Translations under genes and position numbers: made by a program
Source of the DNA: an uncultured Eubacterium sp.
GTDB taxonomy: Bacteria > Bacillota > Clostridia > Oscillospirales > Acutalibacteraceae
Direction of reading: 5' to 3'
Assembly: GCA_902462495.1 (NCBI GenBank)
Contig: CABQCC010000006.1
Span: 1-29,193 of the forward strand
Length of the DNA: 29,193 nt
Notes under the pieces: generated by a model
What the model was told of the DNA's origin: nothing
The model's database searches: none
Seen by the model: only the letters and a program-made list of their open reading frames with translations
In this document: piece by piece, positions 14,774 to 22,615 of the stretch
Layout of the letters: every line of letters begins with the position of its first letter
How positions within the stretch are numbered: position 1 is the first letter of the stretch

Positions 14774-15527
14774 ACTTGCACCGCTCGGTGCGATAATTGT
14801 CATATTGCTGTTGTGGTTTTTGGCTTGTGATATGGAACTTGTGCCTGCATATATGTTGCCGTCGCCGATTGATGTTGTCAAAGCGTTTGTTGACAATTTT
14901 TCAATTATGATGAAACAGGCGGCTGTCACTTTGCAGGAAACTTTTTATGGTTTGCTCATCGGCATTGCAATTGCCTTTGTTATTGCAAGCCTTATGGACA
15001 GATTTACCATAATCAATAAGGCTCTTTATCCTGTTTTGGTTGTTACTCAAACAATTCCGACCATTGCAATTGCGCCTCTTTTGGTGCTCTGGATGGGCTT
15101 TGGTATGGCTCCGAAAATCACACTTGTTGTTCTCACAACATTTTTCCCTATCGCAATCGGGCTTCTCAACGGGTTTGAAAGCGTTGATGCCGATGCAATA
15201 AATCTTATGCGTTCTATGGGTGCAACAAGACTTCAAATCTTTAGGATAGTCAAATTGCCGAATGCTACCGCTTCGTTCTTTTCGGGGCTTCGCATTTCTG
15301 CCGCCTATGCGGTTGTCGGCGCCGTTGTTTCGGAATGGCTCGGCGGATTTGAGGGACTCGGCGTTTATATGACAAGAGTAAAAAAGGCTTATGCTTTTGA
15401 CAAAATGTTTGCCGTTATCGTGTTTATTTCGGCAATCAGTTTGGTGCTTATGGGCATTGTTATTTTGCTTGAAAAAATTTCTATGCCGTGGGTACATAAA
15501 ACAGAAAATTTGGGAGACAAAAAATGA
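14742..15527 (+). CDS. thiX: Thiamine-precursor ABC importer, permease
   Basis: A 261-residue BPD-type permease of the SsuC/TauC/ThiX group with about six membrane helices. The ATPase-docking loop is DADAINLMRSMGATRLQIFRIVKLPNA, and the VVTQTIPTIAIAPLLVLWMGFG segment is typical of the group. The start is probably TTG 14742, with GAGG 9 nt upstream inside the previous gene; no better ATG exists before the first helix. Its TGA overlaps the ATG of the binding-protein gene (ATGA). With the genes that follow it forms an importer for a thiamine precursor such as formylaminopyrimidine/HMP, inferred from TPP control and family. Confidence 0.88.
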   Translation: MTKKLQNITNKLAPLGAIIVILLLWFLACDMELVPAYMLPSPIDVVKAFVDNFSIMMKQAAVTLQETFYGLLIGIAIAFVIASLMDRFTIINKALYPVLVVTQTIPTIAIAPLLVLWMGFGMAPKITLVVLTTFFPIAIGLLNGFESVDADAINLMRSMGATRLQIFRIVKLPNATASFFSGLRISAAYAVVGAVVSEWLGGFEGLGVYMTRVKKAYAFDKMFAVIVFISAISLVLMGIVILLEKISMPWVHKTENLGDKK

Positions 15528-16552
15528 AAAAGTTTAAGAAAATAATTGCATTGTTGCTTGCACTTTCTCTTGTTTGTGCATTTGCAGCTTGCTCAAAGAC
15601 AAATTCGGATGATGCGTCAGGCGACACAACAAAAGAATTAAAGGATGTTACACTCTGCCTTGATTGGACACCTAACACAAACCACACAGGTTTTTATGTT
15701 GCTTTGAAAAACGGCTACTACAAAGACGCAGGTCTTAATGTATCAATCGTTCAGCCACCTGAGAACGGCGCAACAGAGGCTTGTTCGGCAGGTCAGGCAC
15801 AGTTTGCTATTGACGCACAGGACACAATCGCTTCTGCTTTCACATCTGCAACTCCAATGCAGGTTACAGCCGTAGCTGCACTTATTCAGCACAACACTTC
15901 TTGTGTTATGTCTAAAAAGGGTGCAGGCATCGACAGTCCAAAGGGTCTTGAAGGCAAGACATACCTCACTTGGGATTCACCTATCGAGCTTGCAATGTTG
16001 GAAAATGTTGTTAAGGCAGACGGCGGTGATAGGAGCAAGGTTAAGAGAATTCCAAACACAGTAACAGATGAAGCACAGGATGTAAAGCAAAATCCGGATC
16101 ACGCAATTTGGGTGTTTGACGGATGGGGCGGAATCAACGCTCAGGTAAACAATGTGGAAGTTGACAAGTTCTTCTTTAAGGATTTGAACCCTACATTTGA
16201 TTATTACACTCCTATTCTTATTGCAAACAACGACCTTATCAAGAACGACCCTGAAACGGTTAAGGCATTCCTTTCTGCAACCAAAAAGGGATATGAATAT
16301 GCTATCGAAAATCCTGACGAAGCAGCTCAAATCCTTATTGACGGTGACGACACAGGCTCACTCAAAGGCAGTGAAGAACTTGTAAAGGCAAGCCAAAAGT
16401 ATATGGCAGACCAGTATATTGCAGACGCTCCGAAGTGGGGTTATATCGACCCTGCAAGATGGAACGCATTTTATAACTGGCTCGGTGAAGAGAAGATTGT
16501 AGAAGAAAAAATCCCTGAAAACACAGGCTTCACAAACGATTATTTGGCATAA
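15524..16552 (+). CDS. thiY: Thiamine-precursor ABC importer, NMT1/THI5-like binding lipoprotein
   Basis: A 342-residue lipoprotein (lipobox ending at Cys23, FAAC) of the NMT1/THI5-like family that captures a pyrimidine thiamine precursor. Diagnostic stretches are LCLDWTPNTNHTGFYVALKNGYY and GLNVSIVQPPENGATEACSAGQAQFAIDAQD, followed by the NMT1 C-terminal lobe with ARWNAFYNWLGEE. GGGAG lies about 7 nt before the ATG, which overlaps the permease stop by four bases. The ATPase gene starts 3 nt after its stop. I use the name thiY by family; the actual ligand (HMP, formylaminopyrimidine or thiamine) is not shown by sequence. Confidence 0.9.
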   Translation: MKKFKKIIALLLALSLVCAFAACSKTNSDDASGDTTKELKDVTLCLDWTPNTNHTGFYVALKNGYYKDAGLNVSIVQPPENGATEACSAGQAQFAIDAQDTIASAFTSATPMQVTAVAALIQHNTSCVMSKKGAGIDSPKGLEGKTYLTWDSPIELAMLENVVKADGGDRSKVKRIPNTVTDEAQDVKQNPDHAIWVFDGWGGINAQVNNVEVDKFFFKDLNPTFDYYTPILIANNDLIKNDPETVKAFLSATKKGYEYAIENPDEAAQILIDGDDTGSLKGSEELVKASQKYMADQYIADAPKWGYIDPARWNAFYNWLGEEKIVEEKIPENTGFTNDYLA

Positions 16553-16555
16553 TTT

Positions 16556-17293
16556 ATGGAAATTTTAAAGGCTGAAAATATTTATAAAAGCTTCGGCGAT
16601 AATAAGGTCTTAAAAGGTGCTTCGCTTACACTCAACAAGGGCGAGATTGTCAGCCTTTTGGGTGTCAGCGGCGGCGGAAAAACAACGCTGTTTAATGTCC
16701 TGTCGGGTATTCATATGCCCGACAGCGGCAAGGTTTGGTTAAACGGCGAGGATATTACGGGCAAACCCGGCAATGTCAGCTATATGCTCCAAAAAGACTT
16801 GCTTTTGCCTTACAGAAAGGTGGTAGACAATGTTTCGCTTCCTCTTGTTATCAAGGGTGTGAGCAAAAAGGACGCAAGAGCACAGGCAGAACCTTATTTC
16901 AAAACCTTTGGTCTTGAGGGCACGCAGTATCGATATCCGTCACAACTTTCGGGCGGTATGCGTCAGAGGGCGGCTTTGCTCCGTACATATTTGTCATCAA
17001 ACGGCGTTGCGCTTCTTGATGAGCCGTTCAGTGCACTTGATACCATTACAAAATCCATTATCCACAAGTGGTATCTTGATGTTATGCAGAATATTGATTT
17101 ATCGACTGTATTCATAACTCACGATATTGATGAGGCTATTTTGCTGTCGGACAGAATTTATATTCTTGCCGACGGTGTGTGTGCAAACGAAATTAAAATT
17201 GACGCACCAAAGCCGAGAACAACCGAGTTTAATCTCACAGATGAGTTTTTGAATTACAAAAGGCAAATTGTGCAAATATTACATTTATTGTAA
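16556..17293 (+). CDS. thiZ: Thiamine-precursor ABC importer, ATP-binding protein
   Basis: A 245-residue SsuB/TauB/ThiZ-type ATPase with Walker A GVSGGGKTT (Gly for Ser within the loop), Q-loop MLQKDLLLPY, signature LSGGMRQR, Walker B VALLDEPFSALD and H-loop ITHDIDEA, all functional-looking. The DEPFSALD form and LLPYRKVVDNVSLPL are typical of the nitrate/taurine/thiamine-precursor group. It begins 3 nt after the binding-protein stop with no clear SD, so it depends on coupling. It closes the TPP-regulated operon; a hairpin terminator follows at 17385-17431. Confidence 0.92.
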   Translation: MEILKAENIYKSFGDNKVLKGASLTLNKGEIVSLLGVSGGGKTTLFNVLSGIHMPDSGKVWLNGEDITGKPGNVSYMLQKDLLLPYRKVVDNVSLPLVIKGVSKKDARAQAEPYFKTFGLEGTQYRYPSQLSGGMRQRAALLRTYLSSNGVALLDEPFSALDTITKSIIHKWYLDVMQNIDLSTVFITHDIDEAILLSDRIYILADGVCANEIKIDAPKPRTTEFNLTDEFLNYKRQIVQILHLL

Positions 17294-17344
17294 TCTGCAC
17301 AAAAATCGACCTAAAATTTCTACGCATAATATATGAATTAGCTA

Positions 17345-17373
17345 TTTACTTTTATATTTAATAGTATTAAAAT
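17345..17373 (+). promoter_or_regulatory. Candidate promoter of the D-amino-acid/5-oxoproline operon
   Basis: TTTACT (17345-17350), a 17-nt spacer and TAAAAT (17368-17373) predict a start near 17380, immediately before a terminator-like hairpin. This is an A/T-rich region, so chance matches are possible. Confidence 0.4.
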
Positions 17374-17384
17374 TAAAAAAGAGG

Positions 17385-17431
17385 GCAAGGAAGTCTTTTC
17401 GTTTATTCGGAGTTTTCTTGCGCTTTTTTTT
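17385..17431 (+). terminator. Terminator or attenuator between thi and dat operons
   Basis: GCAAGGAAGT (17385-17394) pairs with GTTTTCTTGC (17412-17421) through three G-T wobbles, followed by a run of eight T (17424-17431). Only 28 nt separate it from the dat ATG, too little for another promoter, so dat expression must pass this structure. Confidence 0.6.
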
Positions 17432-17459
17432 ATTGAAATCTATTTTTGGGGGAAAATTT

Positions 17460-18302
17460 ATGAAAAATTTAGGTTACTATAACGGTAAATATGATGAAAT
17501 CGAGAATATGCAAATTCCGATGCTCGACAGAGTTTGTTGGTTTGGTGACGGTGTTTATGACGCTACTTATGCTCACAACCATGTTGTTTTTGATATGGAC
17601 GCCCACCTCACAAGATTTTACAATTCTGCAAAGCTCCTCGGTATGAACATTCCGATTGAGCGTGACGAACTCGACAAGCTTCTTCGTGAACTTGTATTAA
17701 AGGTTGATGACGGCGACCAGTTCGTTTATATGCAGGTTACAAGAGGCAACGGACTCAGAGGTCATATTTATCCTGAAGATATGCAGGGCAATTTGTGGAT
17801 TACTCTCACACCGTCTCATGTTGCAGATACATACAAGCCTATTGATGTTATCACCTATGAGGACAAGAGATTCTATTATTGCAATTGCAAAACCTTGAAC
17901 CTTATTCCGTCTTGCCTTGCGGCAACAGCGGCAGACAGAGCAGGTTGCCAAGAGGCTATCTTCCACAGAGGAGATTTGGTAACCGAGTGTGCACACTCAA
18001 ATGTTTCTATTTTTAAGGACGGCAAGGTTATCACTCATCAGCTTGATGACAAAGTGCTTCCGGGTACTGCAAGAATTCGTCTTCTTGCTTTTGCAAAAAA
18101 ACTCGGCTATGGCGTTGAAGAAAGAGATTACACCCTTGATGAACTTATGAATGCCGATGAAATTATTGTTCATTCAACAGGTTCATTCTGTATTCCTGTA
18201 AAGACAGTTGACGGCAAGCCGGTAGGCGGAAAAGCACCTGAAATGCTCAAGACAATTCAGGACGCTTTGGTTAAAGATTTTGAGGAGCAGTGCAAAGCAT
18301 AA
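17460..18302 (+). CDS. dat: D-amino acid transaminase (PLP fold type IV)
   Basis: A 280-residue fold-type IV aminotransferase, closest in style to D-alanine transaminases: D-Ala plus 2-oxoglutarate gives pyruvate plus D-Glu. The PLP lysine is Lys144 (CNCKTLNLIPS), and Glu176 in GDLVTECAHSNVSIF binds the PLP nitrogen. R-X-H carboxylate-trap motifs are less clear (RGNGLRGH), so branched-chain or aminodeoxychorismate-lyase activity is not strictly excluded. ATG 17460 follows GGGGGAAAA; the frame continues upstream but without SD. Its TAA overlaps the next ATG (TAATG). Position before a D-glutamate cyclase strongly supports a D-amino acid role. Confidence 0.88.
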   Translation: MKNLGYYNGKYDEIENMQIPMLDRVCWFGDGVYDATYAHNHVVFDMDAHLTRFYNSAKLLGMNIPIERDELDKLLRELVLKVDDGDQFVYMQVTRGNGLRGHIYPEDMQGNLWITLTPSHVADTYKPIDVITYEDKRFYYCNCKTLNLIPSCLAATAADRAGCQEAIFHRGDLVTECAHSNVSIFKDGKVITHQLDDKVLPGTARIRLLAFAKKLGYGVEERDYTLDELMNADEIIVHSTGSFCIPVKTVDGKPVGGKAPEMLKTIQDALVKDFEEQCKA

Positions 18303-19360
18303 TGAACAGAACAGAACTTACAAAACTTAATGTCGGCTACAATCTTGACTGGCTGATGAATCTTGATCCGAGAGGATACGGTGTGTGCCGTATTCTTTAT
18401 GACGGTGCAATCAAATATACAGGCAAGCCTCTTTCACTCAACGGTGCAGAGGGACTTGTGCAGAACATCAAAAAGGGCGAAAAGGTGTTTATCCTCACAG
18501 GCTTTGTTCTTCTTCCGTGGAACGAGGCCGAAACAGACGGCATTATTTCTTCAACCGTGTTTGCCCGATTTGTTATGCGTGCCTTTGGCGCAAAACCTGT
18601 TATGATTGTTCCCGATCAATGCGAAAAATCAATCAAGGCTATGAGCGAAGTCCTCGGCGTTGATGTTACTTATGATATAGACAATATTCCCGACAATACA
18701 ATTTGCATTGTCACCTTTACAAAGGACAAGGCAAAAGAGGCTGAACAAACAGCAGAAATTCTTTCTCACGGGCTTCCTTGTGCTATCATTTCAAACGAAG
18801 CACCGGGCAGAAACAAAAACGGCTATTATCACAACGCAGTCGGCGTAAACACAACTGATGTTGAGGCTAAATATGATGTTCTTTTCAGAGAATGTCAAAA
18901 CAGAGGAGTGTATAACCTCTCTATAGGTGACCTTGGCAACGAGCTTGGTATGGGCACAATTGAGGAACACATCAGAAAATATATTCCGTATGCCGAGGAG
19001 GGTGGTTGCAAGGCAGGCACAGGCTTTGGCATTTTGGCAGATACAGCCGCAGATAATATCATCACCGCAACCGTCAGCGATTGGGGTATGAATGCTCTTA
19101 TGGCTTGCACGGCTTTCCTTTTGGATGATGTGAGCCTTTTCCACACAGAGGAAGAGGAGTCTGCCGTTATGGACGCTGCCGCAAAGGCAGGTATGCTTGA
19201 TATGTACGGTGAAGCAAGACCGTATATTGACGGCATCGGCAAAAACATTATTTTGCCAATGATTTCCTTAATGAGAGGACTTATTGAATATCCTCATACC
19301 GTTGAGGACAAAACAACCGCTTGGTTTGAAACTACACTTAAAAAAGGATTTTTCGGATGA
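18302..19360 (+). CDS. D-glutamate cyclase family protein (DUF4392, GLUCM-type)
   Basis: A 352-residue protein matching the DUF4392/GLUCM C-terminal domain of mammalian DGLUCY, which turns D-glutamate into 5-oxo-D-proline. Visible are VFILTGFVLLPWNEAETDGIISS, equivalent to the family's GF-P-ETDG core, an NEAPGRNKNGYYHNAVGV motif, the acidic IGDLGNELGMGTIEE and CKAGTGFGILADTAADNIITATVSDWG. No signal peptide, so cytoplasmic. I prefer ATG 18302 (one-base overlap with dat stop, GAGGAG upstream at rather long spacing) to GTG 18290. Its TGA overlaps the pxpB ATG. Genes for 5-oxoprolinase directly follow, fitting a product-to-consumer order. Confidence 0.85.
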   Translation: MNRTELTKLNVGYNLDWLMNLDPRGYGVCRILYDGAIKYTGKPLSLNGAEGLVQNIKKGEKVFILTGFVLLPWNEAETDGIISSTVFARFVMRAFGAKPVMIVPDQCEKSIKAMSEVLGVDVTYDIDNIPDNTICIVTFTKDKAKEAEQTAEILSHGLPCAIISNEAPGRNKNGYYHNAVGVNTTDVEAKYDVLFRECQNRGVYNLSIGDLGNELGMGTIEEHIRKYIPYAEEGGCKAGTGFGILADTAADNIITATVSDWGMNALMACTAFLLDDVSLFHTEEEESAVMDAAAKAGMLDMYGEARPYIDGIGKNIILPMISLMRGLIEYPHTVEDKTTAWFETTLKKGFFG

Positions 19361-20082
19361 TATATTCATTTTTGCAAAACGGTGACAGTGCGGTCACCGT
19401 ACAGTTTAAAAATGAAATAAGCAGAGAGGTCAATGCGTATGTGACCTCTCTTTGCGCCGAAATCGAGCAAGCAGGGATAAAGGGCGTTACCGAATATATC
19501 CCAACATTTTGCTCGGTGTCGGTGCTTTATGATTGTACCGAAATCAGTGCAAAAAAACTGAAAAATACTATTGCAAAGATACTGAAAAATATAAAAGTCG
19601 CTTCAAGCCGAAAGGCGAAACTTTTTGAAATCCCTGTGTGCTATGATGATTGCTTTGCTCTTGATATGGGCAATGTTTGCGAACATTCGGGTCTTACAAG
19701 AGAAGAAGTGATTGAGCGACACAGCGGCAGAGATTATCTCATCTATATGCTTGGCTTTTTGCCGGGCTTTGCTTATCTTGGCGGTATGGACGAAAGCCTT
19801 GCAACGCCTCGTCTTGATTCGCCGAGGTCGGAGATTTTTGAGGGTGCTGTCGGTATAGGCGGTGAGCAAACAGGCATTTATCCTGTGGCTTCTCCGGGCG
19901 GATGGCAACTTATCGGCAAAACTCCCCTCAAGGTTTATGACAAGGAGAGAGAAAATCCGATTTTGTATTCCGCAGGCGATTACATTCGTTTTGTGCCTGT
20001 TGGTTTGGACGAATTCAAACGAATTGAACAGCAGGTTCAAAACGGAGAATATCAGGTAAAGGTTACGGAGGCAGAATTATGA
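19357..20082 (+). CDS. pxpB: 5-oxoprolinase subunit PxpB
   Basis: A 241-residue protein of the KipI/PxpB family (allophanate-hydrolase subunit 1 fold), one of three parts of the ATP-dependent prokaryotic 5-oxoprolinase that opens 5-oxoproline to glutamate. Family signatures include YLIYMLGFLPGFAYLGGMDESLATPRLDSPR and SPGGWQLIGKTPLKVYD. AAAGGA lies 8 nt before the ATG. It overlaps the cyclase stop by 4 nt and the pxpC start by 4 nt. KipI-like kinase inhibition is known for homologues in Bacillus, but this neighbourhood argues for the enzyme role. Confidence 0.93.
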   Translation: MIYSFLQNGDSAVTVQFKNEISREVNAYVTSLCAEIEQAGIKGVTEYIPTFCSVSVLYDCTEISAKKLKNTIAKILKNIKVASSRKAKLFEIPVCYDDCFALDMGNVCEHSGLTREEVIERHSGRDYLIYMLGFLPGFAYLGGMDESLATPRLDSPRSEIFEGAVGIGGEQTGIYPVASPGGWQLIGKTPLKVYDKERENPILYSAGDYIRFVPVGLDEFKRIEQQVQNGEYQVKVTEAEL

Positions 20083-21008
20083 TAGAAATTATTACTCCGG
20101 GACTTTTGACCACCGTGCAGGATTTTGGAAGGGTCGGGGTTATGAAAAACGGCTTCACCCAAAACGGAGCGATGGACAGATACTCTATGCGAGTTGCCAA
20201 CCGATTGTGCGGCAATTGCGACAGCGCTCCGGTTCTTGAAATGACTGTGCTCGGTGTTACTGCAAAATTCACGCAGGATACCGTGATTTGCGTTTCGGGT
20301 GCGGATTTTGGCGCAAAAATAAATGACAAGCCGATAAAAAGAAACAAGGCTTACAAGATAAATAACGGTGACATTCTTTCTATGGGTGCGGCAAAAAGCG
20401 GTATGCGTGCTTATCTTGCCGTTGCAGGCGGAATAGTCGGCGAATATGTTTTTGGCAGCGCTTCAACAAATTTGAAGTTTGCTTTTGGCGGACATTTTGG
20501 CAAAAAGCTCCAGAGCGGAGATGTTCTTGCAATTGGAACGGGTGCGTTCCCTCTCGGCGATATCGACAAGTGGGAAATCCCCGAAACCGAATATAGCAAA
20601 GATGCTCAGCTTCGTGTTGTTTTAGGTCCGCAAAACGAGATGTTCACAGATGAGGATATAAGGCTTTTCTTGTCGCAGAAGTATGAAGTTACCGCTCAGT
20701 CGGACAGAATGGGAATAAGGCTGTCGGGCGAACCGCTCAAATCGAAAAACGGTATGGATATTATATCCGACGGCATTGTTTTTGGCTCAATTCAAGTGCC
20801 GAATTCGGGCGAACCGATTATTCTTATGGCAGACCACCAAACAACGGGCGGTTATGCCAAAATTGCGACTGTAATCAGCGTTGACTTGCCTCTTGCGTCA
20901 CAGCTTTCGGCAGGGAACACGGTCAGATTTAAGAGTGTTACCGTTGAAGAAGCAGAGCAAGAAGCAAAAAAACAAAAACGATTTTTTGATAATTTATATA
21001 TGTTTTGA
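20079..21008 (+). CDS. pxpC: 5-oxoprolinase subunit PxpC
   Basis: A 309-residue KipA/PxpC (biotin-dependent carboxyltransferase-like) subunit that partners PxpB. Motifs seen are the N-terminal ITPGLLTTVQDFGRVGVMKNGF, GAMDRYSMRVANRLCGN, AYLAVAGGI and the late VPNSGEPIILMADHQTTGGYAKIATV, all well placed for the family. GGAGG lies 8 nt before the ATG within the end of pxpB. The last residues are Lys-rich, after which the DUF1445 gene begins 14 nt beyond the stop. No transmembrane or signal sequence. Confidence 0.94.
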   Translation: MIEIITPGLLTTVQDFGRVGVMKNGFTQNGAMDRYSMRVANRLCGNCDSAPVLEMTVLGVTAKFTQDTVICVSGADFGAKINDKPIKRNKAYKINNGDILSMGAAKSGMRAYLAVAGGIVGEYVFGSASTNLKFAFGGHFGKKLQSGDVLAIGTGAFPLGDIDKWEIPETEYSKDAQLRVVLGPQNEMFTDEDIRLFLSQKYEVTAQSDRMGIRLSGEPLKSKNGMDIISDGIVFGSIQVPNSGEPIILMADHQTTGGYAKIATVISVDLPLASQLSAGNTVRFKSVTVEEAEQEAKKQKRFFDNLYMF

Positions 21009-21022
21009 TTTTAGGAGTGAAT

Positions 21023-21808
21023 ATGGATTATTCAGCTATGCACCCGCAGGAAGTGAAGAAGCTTATCCGTGAGGGCAAAATTGATTTTCAAACATCGGGT
21101 ATGTGTGCAGGCTATGCACAGGCAAATCTTTGCATTTTGCCAAAGGATTATGCTTTTGATTTTCTCCTTTTTTGTATGCGTAACCCAAAGCCGTGCCCGA
21201 TTTTAGAGGTCGGCGATGTAGGCTCAAGAGAGTTCAAGGCTATGGCAAGCGAGGGAGATGTGTGCACGGATTTTCCAAAGTACAGAATTTGGAAAAACGG
21301 CGTGCTTGAAAAAGAGGTTACGGACATTTCCGAATATTGGCAGGACGATTTTGTGTACTTCCTTATCGGTTGCAGTTTCAGTTTTGAAAGCGAAATGCTC
21401 GAGGCGAACATTCCCGTTCGTCATATAGAGGAAAATGTAAATGTGCCGATGTTCAATACAAATATTGAGCTTGCTTCGGCAGGTGCTTTTCACGGAAATA
21501 TGGTCGTTTCAATGCGTCCGATACCGAATGATTTGGTTGTCAAGGCGGTCGAAGTAACGGCTGCAATGCCAAAGGTTCACGGCGCACCTATTCAAATCGG
21601 CAATCCGGAATCAATTGGAATTTCGGATGTCAATCATCCCGATTATGGCGACAGCGTCACAATTAACGAGGGCGAAGTGCCGGTGTTCTGGCCGTGCGGT
21701 GTAACCCCTCAAAATGCTGTTATGCAAACAAAGCCACCGATTGCAATAACCCACGCACCGGGGCATATGTTTATCACAGATGTAAAAAATGTTGCGTTGA
21801 AGTATTAA
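21023..21808 (+). CDS. DUF1445 family protein (D-glutamate cyclase/putative hydro-lyase)
   Basis: A 261-residue YcsI/DUF1445 protein. Diagnostic stretches are the TSGMCAGYAQANLCILP opening, the DFLLFCMRNPKPCPILEVGDVGSRE block, and VPVFWPCGVTPQNAVMQTKPPIAITHAPGHMFITD near the C-terminus. Annotated elsewhere as a hydro-lyase, this family is the N-terminal domain of mammalian D-glutamate cyclase DGLUCY; the C-terminal domain is encoded here separately at 18302-19360. ATG 21023 has AGGAG 5 nt upstream; the frame extends back to 21005 without support. It lies between pxpC and pxpA, a recognised neighbourhood for the family. Confidence 0.88.
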   Translation: MDYSAMHPQEVKKLIREGKIDFQTSGMCAGYAQANLCILPKDYAFDFLLFCMRNPKPCPILEVGDVGSREFKAMASEGDVCTDFPKYRIWKNGVLEKEVTDISEYWQDDFVYFLIGCSFSFESEMLEANIPVRHIEENVNVPMFNTNIELASAGAFHGNMVVSMRPIPNDLVVKAVEVTAAMPKVHGAPIQIGNPESIGISDVNHPDYGDSVTINEGEVPVFWPCGVTPQNAVMQTKPPIAITHAPGHMFITDVKNVALKY

Positions 21809-21859
21809 TTTGCGTTGCTTTTATATCTGTTCCATTAGAATTTTTTAAGGAGTTTATAG

Positions 21860-22615
21860 ATGTATTTTGTAGATTTAAACTCGGATTTAGGCGAGGGAGC
21901 TGCCTTTGATTCGCAGATTATTCCCTTGATTACTTCGGCAAATATCGCTTGCGGATTTCACGCAGGCGACAGCAATATTATGAACACAACCGTTGCTTTG
22001 TGCAAGGAGAATTCCGTTGCGTTCGGTGCTCATCCGGGCTATTTGGACAAGGAAAATTTCGGCAGAACAAATATGACCTTGTCACCCGAAGAAGTGTATA
22101 ACATCACTCTTTGTCAGCTTGGCTCACTTTCGGCTTTTGCAAAGGCAAAGGGCGTGAAGATGCAACATGTTAAGCCTCACGGAGCAATGTACAATATGGC
22201 GGCAAAGGATATGGAAATGTCACTTGCCATTGCAAATGCAATCAAGGATTTTGATTCGTCGCTTATCTTGCTTGCTCTTTCGGGTTCAAAAATGATTGAG
22301 GCGGCAAAGCAGGTCGGCATAAAATATGCCAGCGAAGTTTTTGCCGACAGAGCATATGAGGCTGACGGCTCATTGCGTAAAAGAACGCTTGAAGGTTCGA
22401 TGATTACCGATGAAAACGAGGCTATATCTCGTGTTATCCGTATGGTAAAAGAAGGCAAGGTCACCGCATACACAGGCGAAGAAGTGCCGATTGAGGCTCA
22501 CAGCGTTTGCGTTCACGGCGACGGTGAAAAGGCACTTGATTTTGTTCGAGCACTCAACAAGGCGTTTGCCGAAAATGATATAAAAACAGTTCCGCTTTCA
22601 GAGGTGATTAGTTAA
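21860..22615 (+). CDS. pxpA: 5-oxoprolinase subunit PxpA (LamB/YcsF family)
   Basis: A 251-residue LamB/YcsF protein, the third subunit of the ATP-dependent 5-oxoprolinase, expected to act on the 5-oxoproline ring. It opens with VDLNSDLGEGAAFDSQIIPLITSANIACGFHAGD, and carries GAHPGYLDKENFGRTNM and the HVKPHGAMYNMAAKD block, all strongly conserved. AAGGAG lies 8 nt before the ATG. The 51-nt gap after DUF1445 is the largest in the operon but holds no promoter I can see. Its TAA overlaps the alanine racemase ATG by one base. Confidence 0.95.
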   Translation: MYFVDLNSDLGEGAAFDSQIIPLITSANIACGFHAGDSNIMNTTVALCKENSVAFGAHPGYLDKENFGRTNMTLSPEEVYNITLCQLGSLSAFAKAKGVKMQHVKPHGAMYNMAAKDMEMSLAIANAIKDFDSSLILLALSGSKMIEAAKQVGIKYASEVFADRAYEADGSLRKRTLEGSMITDENEAISRVIRMVKEGKVTAYTGEEVPIEAHSVCVHGDGEKALDFVRALNKAFAENDIKTVPLSEVIS

